Assembly (NCBI GenBank): GCA_946902875.1
Contig: OX336336.1
Span: 27,049,558-27,113,557 of the forward strand
Direction: 5' to 3'
DNA: 64,000 nt
Source of the DNA: Nematopogon swammerdamellus
Taxonomy: Eukaryota > Arthropoda > Insecta > Lepidoptera > Adelidae
The stretch's first letter is position 1, and every line of letters starts with the position of its first letter. The notes under the pieces were generated by a model that worked only from the letters and a program-made list of their open reading frames with translations, was not told the DNA's origin and did no database searches. Position numbers and translations under genes: made by a program. This document shows, in pieces, positions 1 through 10,580 of the stretch.

Positions 1-139
1 ACCCGCGTCATTCCCCCTTGCGTTTCACGGTCGCGCGGTCTAAAGGTGCCCACACATAATAGTAGTATGCATTTAGTTTGTTAGGAAATCCTAAAATTTT
101 AATGAAACCACATATTCAAAAAATTCTTTCACCAGTGCT

Positions 140-410
140 TTTGTTACAAGGCGTAGAATAGCCTCCTTAAAGGAACTATACCTGTCCGGGGACACCCTGT
201 ATAGGGGATCTTCGATAGGCGTGTCAATAAATTAGACGACAACTTTTTTGTCCGCCTCATACTTATGTACAAGACGTACGGTCTGGGGTCCTTCATGAGG
301 GGCGTTGAATGAGCACCTGTCAGGCCGGCATGGCATTCGCAACCCCCGCATACGACCGAATGTCCATGGGCGTCGTTACACACCTTAACCGCGCCACATG
401 TCGCGCTGTC
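140..410 (+). pseudogene. 3' end of a CR1-like non-LTR retrotransposon
   Basis: The plus strand carries the broken end of a reverse transcriptase ORF, with the typical C-terminal motif VNRHLSGR seen after frame breaks, followed by a short 3' UTR that ends in AATAAA near 410. Pieces of the same 3' end recur at 19047-19210, 28850-28970, 31722-31870 and 35195-35268, and related C-terminal coding sequence lies on the minus strand at 28040-28510 and 53865-54110. No intact ORF remains. The unit upstream (1-139) shows nothing I recognise. Confidence 0.6.
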
Positions 411-420
411 AATAAAAAAA

Positions 421-1002
421 ATGTACTGTCGACGAATTTTCGTAAAATGTAAAAAAGCATTATCGTTATGAGGCCGGGGTGACAGGGAACAGGTAGCCGG
501 GGGTTGGGGTTAAGTGTATTAGAATATCATGATGAACCCTCGCTAGAATATTCCACAATGTAAATATTTTATTTAGTTTTTTTTCTTTTTCAATTTTATA
601 GATTTAAGGCGTAATATTTATGAAGGGTGAAGCTAAATTGATTGGCTTCAACGGAAAGTGAGAACAACCATTTCTGGAGAAGGATAGAAACGAACTATAC
701 TGGTTTTAAGGGCAGATCACCTTACAAAATCGGCCAAGTGTCTGCCTGTTCGTCCGTCTGTCTGTATGTCACAGCCTGTAGCTCTTAAGAGGATTCTATA
801 GGACATTAAACGAAAATTGTTATAAGTATTTTTTTAAACTTCAAACAAAAATTTTGTTCTATGAAGTACATAATATGATTTTTTTAAACTAGATAATATG
901 TACTGAACACTGAAGCAGGATTTTTAAATTTACAGTATTTTTTCGTGGTGAAATTTAAACTACTAATAAAATTTACGTCATTGTATAGGGAATTTAATTT
1001 GC
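421..1002. other. AT-rich non-coding stretch with a rep-D fragment
   Basis: No gene is visible. Positions about 722-800 hold a weak rep-D fragment: a 'cggccaagtg' core followed by the family's CTGT-rich microsatellite. The rest is AT-rich sequence with poly-T and poly-A runs. Confidence 0.5.
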
Positions 1003-1330
1003 ATACATATCACACACGCTGAATCCCGACAATCGGGGTAAGCAGAGTAATCGGTGTTGTGCTGCAAAAACTCTGGTAAATTACAGCAAAGCACCGACCA
1101 CCACGTTTCGCAAAGTATTCGAACAAGATTTAATCGATCAAGCAGCAAGTAAGGCACGAAGACCCACCTGCTGCATGACTCGGTGGAAGTACCGTGCCAA
1201 GGTGAGAGGTGGCGAGCCTGTCGCCCTTTAGCGCGGCATCTTGTCCTTATCCCTTAGTCGCCTCTTACGACATGCACGGAGAGAGATACAGTGGGGCTAT
1301 TCTTTTTAAGTATCGGCCCCACACGGTACT
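1003..1330 (-). repeat. rep-C copy, full length
   Basis: This is a minus-strand copy of rep-C. It starts at the 3' tail (ATACATAT) on the left and ends at 'ggccccacacggtact' on the right. Matching copies lie at 11038-11330, 22038-22362, 30045-30388, 33690-33862 and 48520-48785. The tandem TATGTATG tail at one end suggests retroposition. A SINE or the 3' end of a non-LTR element are both possible. Confidence 0.75.
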
Positions 1331-1454
1331 TAATTACGCGCGGTACTTAATACCACACGGTACGGAATTTAATTTGCTAGACACTAAAGCAGCATTATAA
1401 TAATTTTTAACCAAAAAAAAACTACAAAATTCACTATATAAACGTGCGCACTGC

Positions 1455-2275
1455 GCTCGATTGCTCCGTATCGCCATGTCATGGATAGCGCCACTCACGC
1501 CATCTATGGCGTGTTTATGAAATGCTTCAAATTAGTTAAAATTCAAGAACGCAAGGGCGCTAGTCTGGGAAGCAACATGCGTCGATACCATCTGTGCCAG
1601 CAACCTCGCCCTATCGGCCATGAAGCCGGGTTCGGCTGCGGAGGCTGCAGCCAAAAGAAAGCACAAAAAATATGAAAACATCAGCCTGAATTATTGGTTT
1701 TTGGCTTTCGCGGTCGAAACCTTCGGCTCCTGGTCTGAGGAGGCGATAGCTTTTGCCCACGAGATAGGGTCGAGGATGTCTGCTGCCATAGGTCACCCCT
1801 CTTGCCTCACCTTCTTCCGCCAAAGGATAAGCCTGGCAATTCAGAGGGGTAACGCGGCTGGCATCCTCGGCACAATCACGGGGACAAAAGCACTAAATGA
1901 AATTTATTTTTTAAGTTAGTTTATTTCCTAAGTCAGTTTATATAATTTTTAGATTAGTTAATTATTTTATAACTATGTTAATTTGAATTGAATAAACTAT
2001 TTACATATTTAAATTCAAGATTAGTTAAAATGCTTCATACTCTTTTCGGTAGATGGCGCGCATACGCATACTTCTATGGGAACGCGTGTAAATTTTTTAC
2101 TTTTTATTATTTTTATTATTTGTTGTTACGAGTGTATCGGCCATAATAAATAACATATTCTGTTAAAATTTCAACAAGCTACCTGTTCAAGAGATACAGC
2201 CCTCGGACAGACAGACAGACAGACAGACGGCGTGGGCTTAGTAATTAGGGCCCCGTACCGGATACGGAACCCTAT
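1455..2275 (+). repeat. rep-D copy split by a retroelement insertion
   Basis: rep-D sequence runs from the 'ccgtatcgccatgtcatgg' block, is interrupted at 1530, and resumes at 2028 with 'tactcttttcggtagatgg'. It then continues through the family's poly-T region and the GACA microsatellite near 2210 to the 'ggaaccctataaa' end. The intact copy at 10581-10966 shows the uninterrupted order. Confidence 0.7.
1530..2027 (+). pseudogene. non-LTR retroelement 3' end inserted in rep-D
   Basis: The segment encodes a C-terminal domain at 1620-1919, with the motifs [22 protein letters not shown] and a terminal EIYFLS, followed by a stop and an AT-rich 3' UTR with AATAAA near 1990. The same domain occurs three more times (20480-20938 minus, 53562-53745 minus, 62824-63030 plus), so it is a retroelement tail, not a host gene. 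A 10-bp direct repeat AAATGCTTCA flanks it (1520-1529 and 2028-2037), which fits a target-site duplication. Confidence 0.7.
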
Positions 2276-2289
2276 AAATGAACGAATTT

Positions 2290-2947
2290 CGATTTGGTGG
2301 ACAAATTAGAAAGTAAAAAAAAATATTTTTTTCAATCGCATCACGTCACATAAGGGCTCATTATACTGAATACAAATATTTTTTGTTTATAATTTTACAA
2401 TATATAAAAAAAAATATAAAAAATCGAGCATTCCAACTCATTTCTCTGAAATAACTGTTTCTAAAATTAAAAAAAAAAGGAAATATAATTTAAAAATAAT
2501 CGAGTTTTAGATTTATGTTAGTTTTTTTTTTAAGTATTAATTTGTGTAAGAAATGCCCACTTAAATGTCTGTTGTCTTCATTATCTGTGTTAAATTTTCG
2601 CTTTTTTTCTCTCTAAATTTGAACCTAAATGTGTAAACTTGTAATTGGTGTCCTGTAGTTATAATTGTATGTTTATTCAATATGTATCTGCACTGTAAGT
2701 TTACCGAAATAAATAAAATAAAAAAAAAAATAATATTCCTCTCTTTAGTTCACAGAAAAATCTCAACAAAAATTCTGTCTTAAAGTTCTCACGGAAAACG
2801 GATTGGTACATCGTCAATCCGAATTCGACTGCCTTGAACGCTTTTTTTTTCAAAGCAAATCCCAAAGGTTTTGCACGAATCCGACATAATGAGATTCAGT
2901 GATCCAGCATTAGTAACAAAATAATACAACCGCACGGTAACCCAAGG
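2290..2947. other. AT-rich region, no gene seen
   Basis: Poly-A and poly-T tracts dominate. The stretch 2600-2720 reads like a decayed poly-adenylated 3' end (AATAAA repeats followed by A-rich sequence), but no coding motif is left. Confidence 0.4.
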
Positions 2948-2949
2948 TA

Positions 2950-3174
2950 GAGTATTTTAATTTTACGATGGCACGAGGGGTATGAGGTAGGAAGTGGTGC
3001 GAGACCGCGCGGAGCTCAGTAGGGAACGACTCGGTTCGACGGAGCGAAGCGGAGACGTGTTGAACGTGTGTACCGACCGGCCACCGAGTTCTTTCTCTAC
3101 TGAGCTCCGCGCGGTCGCCTCTCGAACCACTTCGTACCTCGTACCCCTCGTGCCTTCGTAAAATGAAAACACTC
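2950..3174. mobile_element. foldback MITE with long inverted repeats
   Basis: The two ends fold on each other over about 65 bp with a few mismatches: the left arm begins TAGAGTATTTTA at 2948 and the right arm ends with its complement at 3176. Inner arms share the block GCGCGGAGCTCAGTAG. TA dinucleotides at both ends (2948-2949 and 3175-3176) are the likely target duplication. There is no coding capacity. Confidence 0.75.
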
Positions 3175-3249
3175 TAACAAACAGTCTTCCCTTGAAATCC
3201 GCTTAGTGTACGGATGGGTCGCTGTCGAAAATTCACTTCTCTGAAGTAA

Positions 3250-3536
3250 GTCAGCCTCGGGTGCTCGGTGGTGCGATCGGTCTGACTGAGGTTCGTGATC
3301 ATAAGCACACCTGGGCGCGGTCAGAACTTGGATGGGTGACCGTTCCACCGTTGGAGGCTGACCGTGGTACGAATTCCACATAAAACTGTAGGTCCCGTCC
3401 CATCTTACCTACTGGTGGTAAGGTTTAACCCGCCCTGGTTGGTAACACCGCACTGAATGAAAAGTCGGTCGAAATGGCTGTGTAAATAATCTTCGTGGCT
3501 GTTCGTGTTTTCCGTCCAGTTCAGTGTAGCCGGCAT
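3250..3536 (+). mobile_element. SINE-B copy, 3'-truncated
   Basis: The head carries the 5S-like block 'aagcacacctgggcgcggtc' followed by 'cttggatgggtgacc', then the shared body (ctgtaggtcc, ggtggtaaggtttaaccc, accgcactgaatgaaa). Homology stops soon after the 'gtgtagccggcatg' block, so the usual tail and poly-A are missing. Confidence 0.8.
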
Positions 3537-3689
3537 GAGCAATGAGAGCGAGAGAAACATTGCAGGGTTTTTTTAAACGCGTCTATGGTTTCAATACGTT
3601 ACACAATAGACACCGCTTACAGTGTTAAATACAGTTGAGAGCTAGAAGAGCCGAAGCTAGCCGAGTACAGTGAAATAAAAAAACTATTT

Positions 3690-3925
3690 AAAAAAATATT
3701 AAAACCGACTTCAAAAATGTATCAAATAAAAAAAACGAACCCTAGAGTTGAAGGCGGTGCTAAAGCAAGCAAAAATGATGGATGAAAGAAAACATGAGTG
3801 GATGATATCCTTTTGTGATTTTGTGTAGCCTTCTTTTGCACCGCCTTCAACTGTAGAGTTCAATATTTTTTTTATTTCATACATTTTTGAAGTCGGTTTT
3901 TATATTTTTTTTAATAGTTTTTTAC
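3690..3925. mobile_element. foldback element, rep-G core
   Basis: Inverted arms built on 'cgaaccctagagttgaagg' and 'ttgaagtcggttttt' enclose a loop with 'gcaagcaaaaatgatg'. Related foldbacks lie at 5340-5515, 9770-10113, 24430-24832, 54390-54580 and 62285-62465. In most of those they form the right end of the larger rep-G unit. Confidence 0.75.
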
Positions 3926-4208
3926 TCCAACCAGCCAAAGCGGCGCCTTGAAAGAAGAGTACGGATGCATACGGGTTGGCAGGGCCTTAAGGCGTTACCA
4001 GTTGGGCAACACAGACCTAGAGCAAAATAATTATCTGATCACTTTCTTAATTTATCACAATACAATTCGACATTTGCCAAAGAGATTGGGCCTCGCTCAT
4101 ACATACATAGGTGCTCATACTTACGGACCCCGTTCTGCAATAATTGAATCACAATTTATATAAATTTTGATAGCCCAAGATAGTTCGCAAGTTTAACCTA
4201 CACAGTAA

Positions 4209-4353
4209 GGCCCACTTGCACCAACACAAATTTAATATATAAACCAGTTTAACTCGCTGAACCAGTTTAAGCTAGCACCCGTTGACTGTGGGAACCGCGT
4301 TTAAATCCATAACTCGCTACTTAACTTTAAACTCGTGTTGGTGCAAGTGGGCC
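4209..4353. mobile_element. Harbinger-like MITE
   Basis: This 145-bp element has 19-bp perfect terminal inverted repeats (GGCCCACTTGCACCAACAC) that continue imperfectly inward, and a 3-bp TAA duplication on each side (4206-4208 and 4354-4356). A GGCC start and a TWA duplication are typical of PIF/Harbinger elements. It is non-coding. Confidence 0.85.
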
Positions 4354-4796
4354 TAAGTCCAACATGAAGCCAGCAAACAATAAGTAAGGGTCTACTCCTC
4401 GTCAACCCGAGCGGTTACAATATGCCGAGACTCGGCCGACCATTCGACAGGGTCGTCCACGAACACATCGAAAGGATACAAGACAAATCGACGAACAGGT
4501 GAAAGTCTTCAATGGTGTGCAGAAGAACGAAATGCTTATATTATTGTCTGTCTTGAAAAAACACTTGACCATCGAAATTATTATTCACTCTCGGCTTTAC
4601 CATCTAAATTAATAGATCTCATAGTAGTAAAAATGTAATACTTCTTCTTGAAAAATAAAGGATTGGTTTGGCTACAAGCGTTTTGCTTCCTAGGGATTAG
4701 CTTCAGACAGATTGTCGCAGTGTAGTAAACTAGTTCTTGCTGGTCATCATCAAGTTGGCCTGACAATACTGAACTAAATGGACTATTTTTAGAAAT

Positions 4797-4985
4797 ATTT
4801 TCTTTCGTCCAAACCTCTTAAACCGATCATCCGAGTTAGATTAAACTTAGTACAAACGCATTTTGCTATGCGTGACACAGGATAAGCGAAATAAATTTCA
4901 GTTGCGGTTACGCTAAGAAGTGGCTCTCATACAAACCGAATTGTTCCGTGCGCCGAAATAAAGGTACGGTAGCGGGCCTCGCCCT
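4797..4985 (-). repeat. rep-F partial copy
   Basis: It carries the family blocks 'cttaaaccgatcatccga', 'tggctctcatacaaaccg' and 'cgccgaaataaaggtacgg', in the same order as the fuller copy at 35446-35816. Other copies lie at 25684-26048 and 43039-43419, with a fragment at 20240-20340. Confidence 0.75.
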
Positions 4986-5065
4986 TAGCTACTAACTTTC
5001 ATCGTGATGGTTTGATGTTTACCTGAACGTAGCTCGCCCTTCTTTCTTACTTATTTTCCTATTTT

Positions 5066-5515
5066 TAACCCACTTCAAAAAAGGAGGAGGTTCTATGTTC
5101 GGCTGTATGTATTTTTTTTATGTATGTTCAGCAATATCTTCCCCAATTGTGAACCGATTTCGATGATTCTTTTTGTGTTCGATTCAGTCTAGCTCCAAGG
5201 TGGTCCCATTTTTTTTTGGTCAAGATCGGATTGGAAAGCGAGGCGGAATCGCGAGGCCGAAGGCCGAGCGATTCCGCCGAGTACATTAATAGCAAATACA
5301 AATTACTAAAAAAACTGTGAAATAAAAAACTATTTAAAAAAATGTAAAAACCGCCTTCAAAAATGTATGAAATAAAAAAATTAAAATCGAACCCTAGAGT
5401 TGAAGGCCGTGGTGCTAAAGCAAGCAAAAATAACCGACCGCCTCTAGGGTTCGATTTTTATTTTTTTATTTCATACATTTTTGAAGGCGGTTTTTATATT
5501 TTTTTAAATAGTTTT
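5066..5515 (+). mobile_element. rep-G element with terminal foldback
   Basis: It begins near the motif 'cttcaaaaaaggaggagg', passes through 'gtcaagatcggattggaaag' and the palindromic 'gaggccgaaggccgagcg', and ends in the foldback (5340-5515). The copy at 62012-62465 is nearly identical over its whole length, which indicates recent spread. Confidence 0.75.
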
Positions 5516-5544
5516 TTAAATTCAACTTGTAACAAGCAAAAGCT

Positions 5545-5620
5545 TCAGTTATGGGCTGACATCACGGATGTTGTAGGTAATGTAGCCAACCGTGTCAGTT
5601 TCCATAATAAAAAAAAAACA
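5545..5620 (+). mobile_element. SINE-B 3' end fragment
   Basis: Only the final part of SINE-B remains: 'gggctgacatcacggatgtt', 'gtgtcagtttccataa' and the A-rich tail. Next to it is a 190-bp stretch that neither SINE family explains, and then a full SINE-B in the other orientation. Confidence 0.7.
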
Positions 5621-5811
5621 GGCCCTTTATGACCAGTATCGGTCCTACGCTTTTGAATACCTTGTTCGTCTCAATCTCCTGGCGGGTTGGATCGGAAATT
5701 ACCTCGCCCGCCACATGCGTAATTATTTCCTGAGAACCCTCGCCCGCGTCAGGGCTGACGGGGACGTAGCACGTAGGAAGGCTCTACATTCTAACTGGCT
5801 GCGAAGCCTTT

Positions 5812-6184
5812 TTTTTATGGAAACTGACACGGTTGGCTACATCACCGACAACATCCGTGATGTTAGCCCATAACACCGGGTGAACTAGGTGCCATGTAAG
5901 CCTTCCCTTCGGTTGTGCCGTCTACACTGGACGGAAAACACAAACTATTTACATAGCCGTTTCGACCGACGTTTCATTGAGTGCGGTGGTACCAACCCGG
6001 GCGGGTTGAACCCTACCACCTAGTAAGGTAAGAAGGGAAGGGACCTACAGTTTTACGTGGAATCCGAACCACCGTCAGCCTCCAACGGTCGAGCGGTCAC
6101 CCATCCAAGTACTGACCGCGCCCAGCGTTGCTTAACAATCAATAGCAACAGTCGACTGTCTGCATCACTGAACTATCGAGGCCT
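5812..6184 (-). mobile_element. SINE-B, nearly full length
   Basis: Read on the minus strand it has, in order, a head with a box-A-like 'gatagttcagtgatg' block, the 5S-like region (cagtacttggatgggtgacc), the shared body and a poly-A tail. Its head is intact enough to show all internal promoter blocks. Small ORFs here are chance reading of the SINE. Confidence 0.85.
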
Positions 6185-6245
6185 ACTTCATTCTGCATTT
6201 ATCTTACTGTATCTGGTTGTCGTAGAGTTTTTTTTTTCTTTTAAT

Positions 6246-6480
6246 TTATCATGTAATCCGATATGGGTGACTGAGTCAGAGGGGCTAGAGAAAATGTTCC
6301 AACCAGCGAATATCACATGCGAGAAGGTGCCATATCGGAGACAAGCATTTGGATAGCTGGCTATACTGGACTAGAGGTGAACACAGCGAGAGGTCCGAGG
6401 TTCGAATCCGGTCGGCGTGTACCAATGAGTTTTTGTTTGACGGAAAAATTCACGTGCATAGGTAGCAACATCTGCTATGT
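6246..6480. mobile_element. chimeric SINE-A: inverted tail joined to a forward head
   Basis: Positions about 6246-6375 are the tail half of SINE-A on the minus strand. Positions about 6388-6480 are the tRNA-like head region on the plus strand, with a box-B match (GGTTCGAATCC), running into the SINE-A leader. The two halves point toward each other with no spacer. Confidence 0.65.
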
Positions 6481-6684
6481 GCCATGTCAGTGCTTCCCTT
6501 GATTTCATGTCGGCTACACTGAACTGGACGGAAAACACGAACTTTTACATAGCCGTTTCGACCTACGTTTCATTCCAGTGCGCCGGTGGAACGGTCGAGC
6601 GGTCATCCATCCAAGTACTGACCTCGCTCAGGGTTGCTTAACAACAGTCGACCGACCGCACAACTGAGCTACCGAGGCTGACAA
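6481..6684 (-). mobile_element. SINE-B, internally deleted
   Basis: The minus strand carries the tail-side block (gtgtagccgacatgaaatc), then jumps directly to the head-side block with the 5S-like motif. Most of the shared body is missing. Confidence 0.65.
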
Positions 6685-6752
6685 TCAGACAATCTTCTCT
6701 CCTTTCATAATCTTTGGTTAATATGTACGAAGCATCACTGATGTAGGTGTAC

Positions 6753-6795
6753 GTTCCGAATCTGACCGACGCGTCGCGTCGGTCAGATTCGGAAC
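6753..6795. repeat. perfect 20-bp-arm palindrome
   Basis: The arms GTTCCGAATCTGACCGACGC and their exact complement are separated by 3 bases. No larger element boundary is visible around it, so its origin is unknown. Confidence 0.9.
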
Positions 6796-6887
6796 TCGGC
6801 CTGTAGCCGTATTCTCTAACGTCCTAAAGTCAACATCGGTGACGCTGACTAGTTATGTCTCTGTCTAATTATATATATATATATATA

Positions 6888-7290
6888 TTTTTATGTAATC
6901 CGGTATGGGTGGCTAAGTTGGAGGGGCCGAAGCGCATGCTCCGACCAGCCAATATCACCTCCGAGAAGGTAGGTGCCATACCGGAGACTTCCCTGGATTG
7001 CTGGCTATACTGGACTAGAGGAGAACACAACCGAGGCTGCTATGCGGCCATCTTACATCCAGTACGGTGGTACCAACCCAGTCGGCTACAATTTGAGCCT
7101 ACCACCTAGTAAGGGGCAAGGGAAGGGACCTACAGTTTTACACCGGTTCCGAACGGTGAAGCAGCAGGTGTAGGTATGCACATACATTTTTTCGTCAGAA
7201 AAAACTCATTGGTACACGCCGACGGGATTCGAACCGCGGACCTCTCGCATGAGAAGCCGATGCCCAAACCACTCGGCCACCCGCCGCTTA
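6888..7290 (-). mobile_element. SINE-A, full length
   Basis: Read on the minus strand, the tRNA-like head lies at about 7213-7289. It has box A (TGGCCGAGTGG) and a box B that differs from consensus at one or two bases, then the leader, the shared body and a terminal poly-A beyond a TA microsatellite at 6870-6890. Other long copies: 48056-48420, 50779-51186 and 54880-55270. Confidence 0.85.
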
Positions 7291-7576
7291 AATACGAACT
7301 AGACAGAGACATACTAGTCAGCGTCACCGACGTTGACGGTAGGAAGTTAGAGAATACGGCAGTTCAAAATGCCAACCACGCTCAGCTAAACAGCTAAGCT
7401 ACAACGAAATCTGTAACCGCCAGTAATCGAGGGCATAGTTAATCACAGTCGCCCCAAGAGTCACCGATCACAACGCATTACGCACGGGCTATTAACCTCT
7501 CCTCGGTGCCTTGGCGTACTGCCTTGCACGTCGTAATGTAGAGTTGTACCACAGATTATAAAAGTTATGGCTAGAA

Positions 7577-7866
7577 CACAGAGCATCAAATACCTACCGC
7601 GCGCGCCCCCTACTAGAGACGCCCTAAGCGATAATATTTGAAACCCAAAAACTACACGCAGTGCTGCTAGCGCTTCGTATGTGTGTGTGTGTGCTAGTAT
7701 CGACACTACACACAAAGAGGAGCAAGTTAGGCACACGCACAAAACAAATGCACACGCACAACACACATATGTAAGTCATAGGCCACGCCCACAGGCTTCA
7801 GCGGCGTTGTAGAGAAATCGCGCTCAGGGCGCCTCTAGGAGGAGCGCGTGCATTTGATGCTCTGTG
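7577..7866. mobile_element. MITE with 8-bp target duplication
   Basis: The terminal inverted repeat starts CACAGAGCATCAAAT, and its complement closes the right end. The 8-bp direct repeat GGCTAGAA flanks both sides exactly (7569-7576 and 7867-7874). An 8-bp duplication fits hAT or P-like elements. The interior holds a TG microsatellite and no coding sequence. Confidence 0.85.
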
Positions 7867-8016
7867 GGCTAGAAGAACCAATCAAGAACGCTCAGTGTGA
7901 GAGCACGGTGCTGTCGCCAGGGGCGTCTTAGACCATGTAGACAAATTATTTGGGGGACCTTTTAGAAAGTAAAATAATGCGAATGAAAACATCATTAAGG
8001 CATTTTATTTAGTGAC

Positions 8017-8332
8017 TTGAATATTTTAAAGTTATTTAAATATTATTGTATACATTTTATAGAATTTATTAAGAAATTGAAACTATGTATTTTTCTGAAA
8101 TATTTATATATACATTTTTTTGGATTTAGTAAGTTTTTTTTTTCACTGTTTAAAAAATATTTAGACATCTCATCGGGTTTCCGATTTACATTGAAATTTA
8201 GAATTAATGTTACCGGCAATTCCCCCCTTAATTTTTTGTTTTTATTTCAATTATTTATTTAGGTTGTTCGATTTTCGTATATTATCTTTAATAACTTTTA
8301 AACTAACGTGTCTTAAAACTAGTACAACATCT
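8017..8332. other. AT-rich non-coding stretch
   Basis: Very AT-rich; the open frames here are low-complexity Phe/Leu/Ile strings with no domain. I see no gene. Confidence 0.5.
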
Positions 8333-8553
8333 TCCCCACCTTTCATAAAATCCAACGTCTGCTTTCGTATGTATGTATGTCTGTCTGTGAGCTTATAACT
8401 CAAAAATCACTGAACCGATTTTAATAAAACAAAATTCTACGGATAGCTTGATTCTTTCCATAAACTATAGGCTACTTACTATCACGCTAAATGGGTTATG
8501 AGGTTAGCAGAGAAGTCAAATATGAGAGCGGGCGGAGCCGCGGGCACAGCTAC
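8333..8553 (-). repeat. rep-E copy
   Basis: Family blocks are 'aaaatccaacgtctgctttc', 'cactgaaccgattttaat', 'ctataggctacttactatca' and 'gcggagccgcgggcacagct'. Copies in the same orientation lie at 26278-26494 and 60459-60671, and one on the plus strand at 21100-21343. No inverted ends or coding sequence are apparent. Confidence 0.8.
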
Positions 8554-8775
8554 CATAGTCTACCATAAAAGCGGTAACTCCCCGCACAATGGGCCGGGCG
8601 AAATGGCAGATGCTTGTATTGCCCATCTAGCCATGATTTCTCTGATCTATGCATTATAGCAGTGTCTATTATACTTATTGTGAAACAGGGTGTGAGGTTC
8701 CTTGTCATTTCGATATGCTATTCCTGGGACAGCAAGAACATAAAATGCTTGTTGTATTGAGTTCAGAGAAGATCT

Positions 8776-10113
8776 TCAGTTTTTAACCGACTTCCAAAAA
8801 AGGAGGAGGTTCTCAATTCGTCTGTATGTTTTTTTTTTTTTTATTTTTTTTTTTATTTTTATTTTTTTGTATGTTTGTAACACGATTTCTCCGTCAATTG
8901 AGGGCCGATTTAGAAAATTCTTTTTTTGTTAGTTAGGTCATACTTCCGAGGTGGTCCCATTTCAATTTTATCGAAATTGGTTCAGTGGTTTTCGAAAAAT
9001 CAGCATAATACTATGGTGTGTGGTTACCTTCAGCAAAACTTGTGATGTGGTCGTTTTCGGCAATTTTCAGTTTGATAAATTAGTATGGTGTGTGGTTACC
9101 TTCAGCAAAACATTTGTGATGTGGACTTATTCAGCAATTTGCAGTCTGACACATATGGCGAATAATTCTGTACCACTTCAATCGATTTCGATTATTCGAT
9201 TTCGATTATTCTTTTTTATGTAATATTACTAAAAAGAATGAAATAAAAACTGTTTTAAAAAATATTAAACCGATTTCCAAAAAACAAAAAAAAAAAACTA
9301 AAAAGTATTATACAGCCCATAACACCAGTGCCATGTCAGTGCTTCCCCCTTTGATCGTGCTGACTACACTGAACTGGTCGGAAAACACAAACTATTTACA
9401 TAGCCGTTTCGACCGACGTTTAATTCAGTGCGGTGGTACCAACCCGGGAAGGTTAAACCCTACCACCAAGTAAAATTACGAGGGAAGGGACTTACAGTTT
9501 TACGAGGAATCCGAACCTTGGTCAGCCTCCAACGGTCAGCGGTCACCCATCTAAGTACTGACCGCACCCAGCGTTGCTTAAAATTCAATAGCGACAGTTG
9601 ACTGTCTGCACCACTGAGCTATCGAAGCTGACGTGGTCCTATTTTAATTGGGTCAAGATCGGATTGGAAAGCGAGGCGGAATCGCGAGGCCGAAGGCCGA
9701 GCGATTCCGCCGAGTACATTAATAGCAAAAAATTACTAAAAAAAACTGTGAAATAAAAAAAAAGTTTTAAAAAACATAAAACCGACTTCCTAAAAAAAGT
9801 AAAACTAAAAAACTATTTAAAATAAAAATATAAAAACCGCCTTCAAAAATATATGAAATAAAAACCTAAAAAAAAAAACGAACCCTAGAGTTGAAGGCGG
9901 TGCTAAAGCAAGCAAAAATGATGCATGAAAGAAAACATGAGCGGATGATAATATCCTTTGTGATTTGTGTAGCCTTTTTAGCACCGCCTTCAACTCTAGG
10001 GTTCGTTTTTTTTTTTAGGTTTTTATTTCATATATTTTTGAAGGCGGTTTTTATATTTTTATTTTAAATAGTTTTTTAGTTTTACTTTTTTTAGGAAGTC
10101 GGTTTTATGTTTT
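8776..10113 (+). mobile_element. composite rep-G element carrying SINE-B, copy 1
   Basis: The left end is 'ttttaaccgacttcc' and the right end is its inverted form 'ggaagtcggtttt', so the unit looks bounded by short inverted repeats. Inside are a poly-T rich part, a doubled motif 'ggtgtgtggttaccttcagc', a minus-strand SINE-B (9312-9643), the 'gaggccgaaggccgagcg' palindrome and a foldback (9770-10100). The copy at 22614-24832 matches it closely. Compared with that copy, this one lacks about 820 bp after 'aaaaagtatta' (near 9310). Confidence 0.8.
9312..9643 (-). mobile_element. SINE-B nested in rep-G
   Basis: The SINE-B body and head on the minus strand lack the very 3' end (it starts at 'cagcccataac'). 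It shares private changes with the copy at 23936-24285, so both descend from one insertion that predates duplication of the host element. Confidence 0.85.
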
Positions 10114-10376
10114 CTAATGGTGTAACGCGGCGTGCGTACTTGTCACTTGCACCGGTGCAGCGACTCAAATTTAAATGAAATATATTATTTGTAGGTAGTT
10201 TTAATTTATTTTTTTTAGGTTTATTCTAAAAATTATTTTAGTTTAGTTTTCATATTTCTTAATAATAGTTTAATTTTATTGTTATATTGTATGATTGTGT
10301 CATGATTTTGATTAATAGAGCAGTAATGAAACATAAAAAAAAACGAAAAAAATAAAACCAATAAATATAGTGCCTT

Positions 10377-10540
10377 TTTTAAGGAAACTGATACGGTTGG
10401 CTACATCACATCCGTGATGTCAGTCCATAACACCTTGGTGAACTAGGTGCCATGTACGTGCTTCCATTTGGTAGTGCCGGCTACACTGAACTGGACGGAA
10501 AACACGAACTATTTAAATATCCGCTTCGACCGAACTTTCT
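10377..10540 (-). mobile_element. SINE-B tail half
   Basis: Only the 3' half of SINE-B is present, from the poly-A side (ggaaactgatacggttgg on plus) to the 'tcgaccgaactttc' block. The head and central domain are missing. Confidence 0.75.
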
Positions 10541-10580
10541 TCTTGCCGGCTCTTCTTCTTGGATATAATCGAAACTTATA

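Noticed and set aside
8951..9223. 90-codon frame identical to one at 22788-23060
   Set aside because: Identity follows from recent duplication of the whole rep-G composite element, including its non-coding parts. Composition is low-complexity and there is no sign of selection on protein level.
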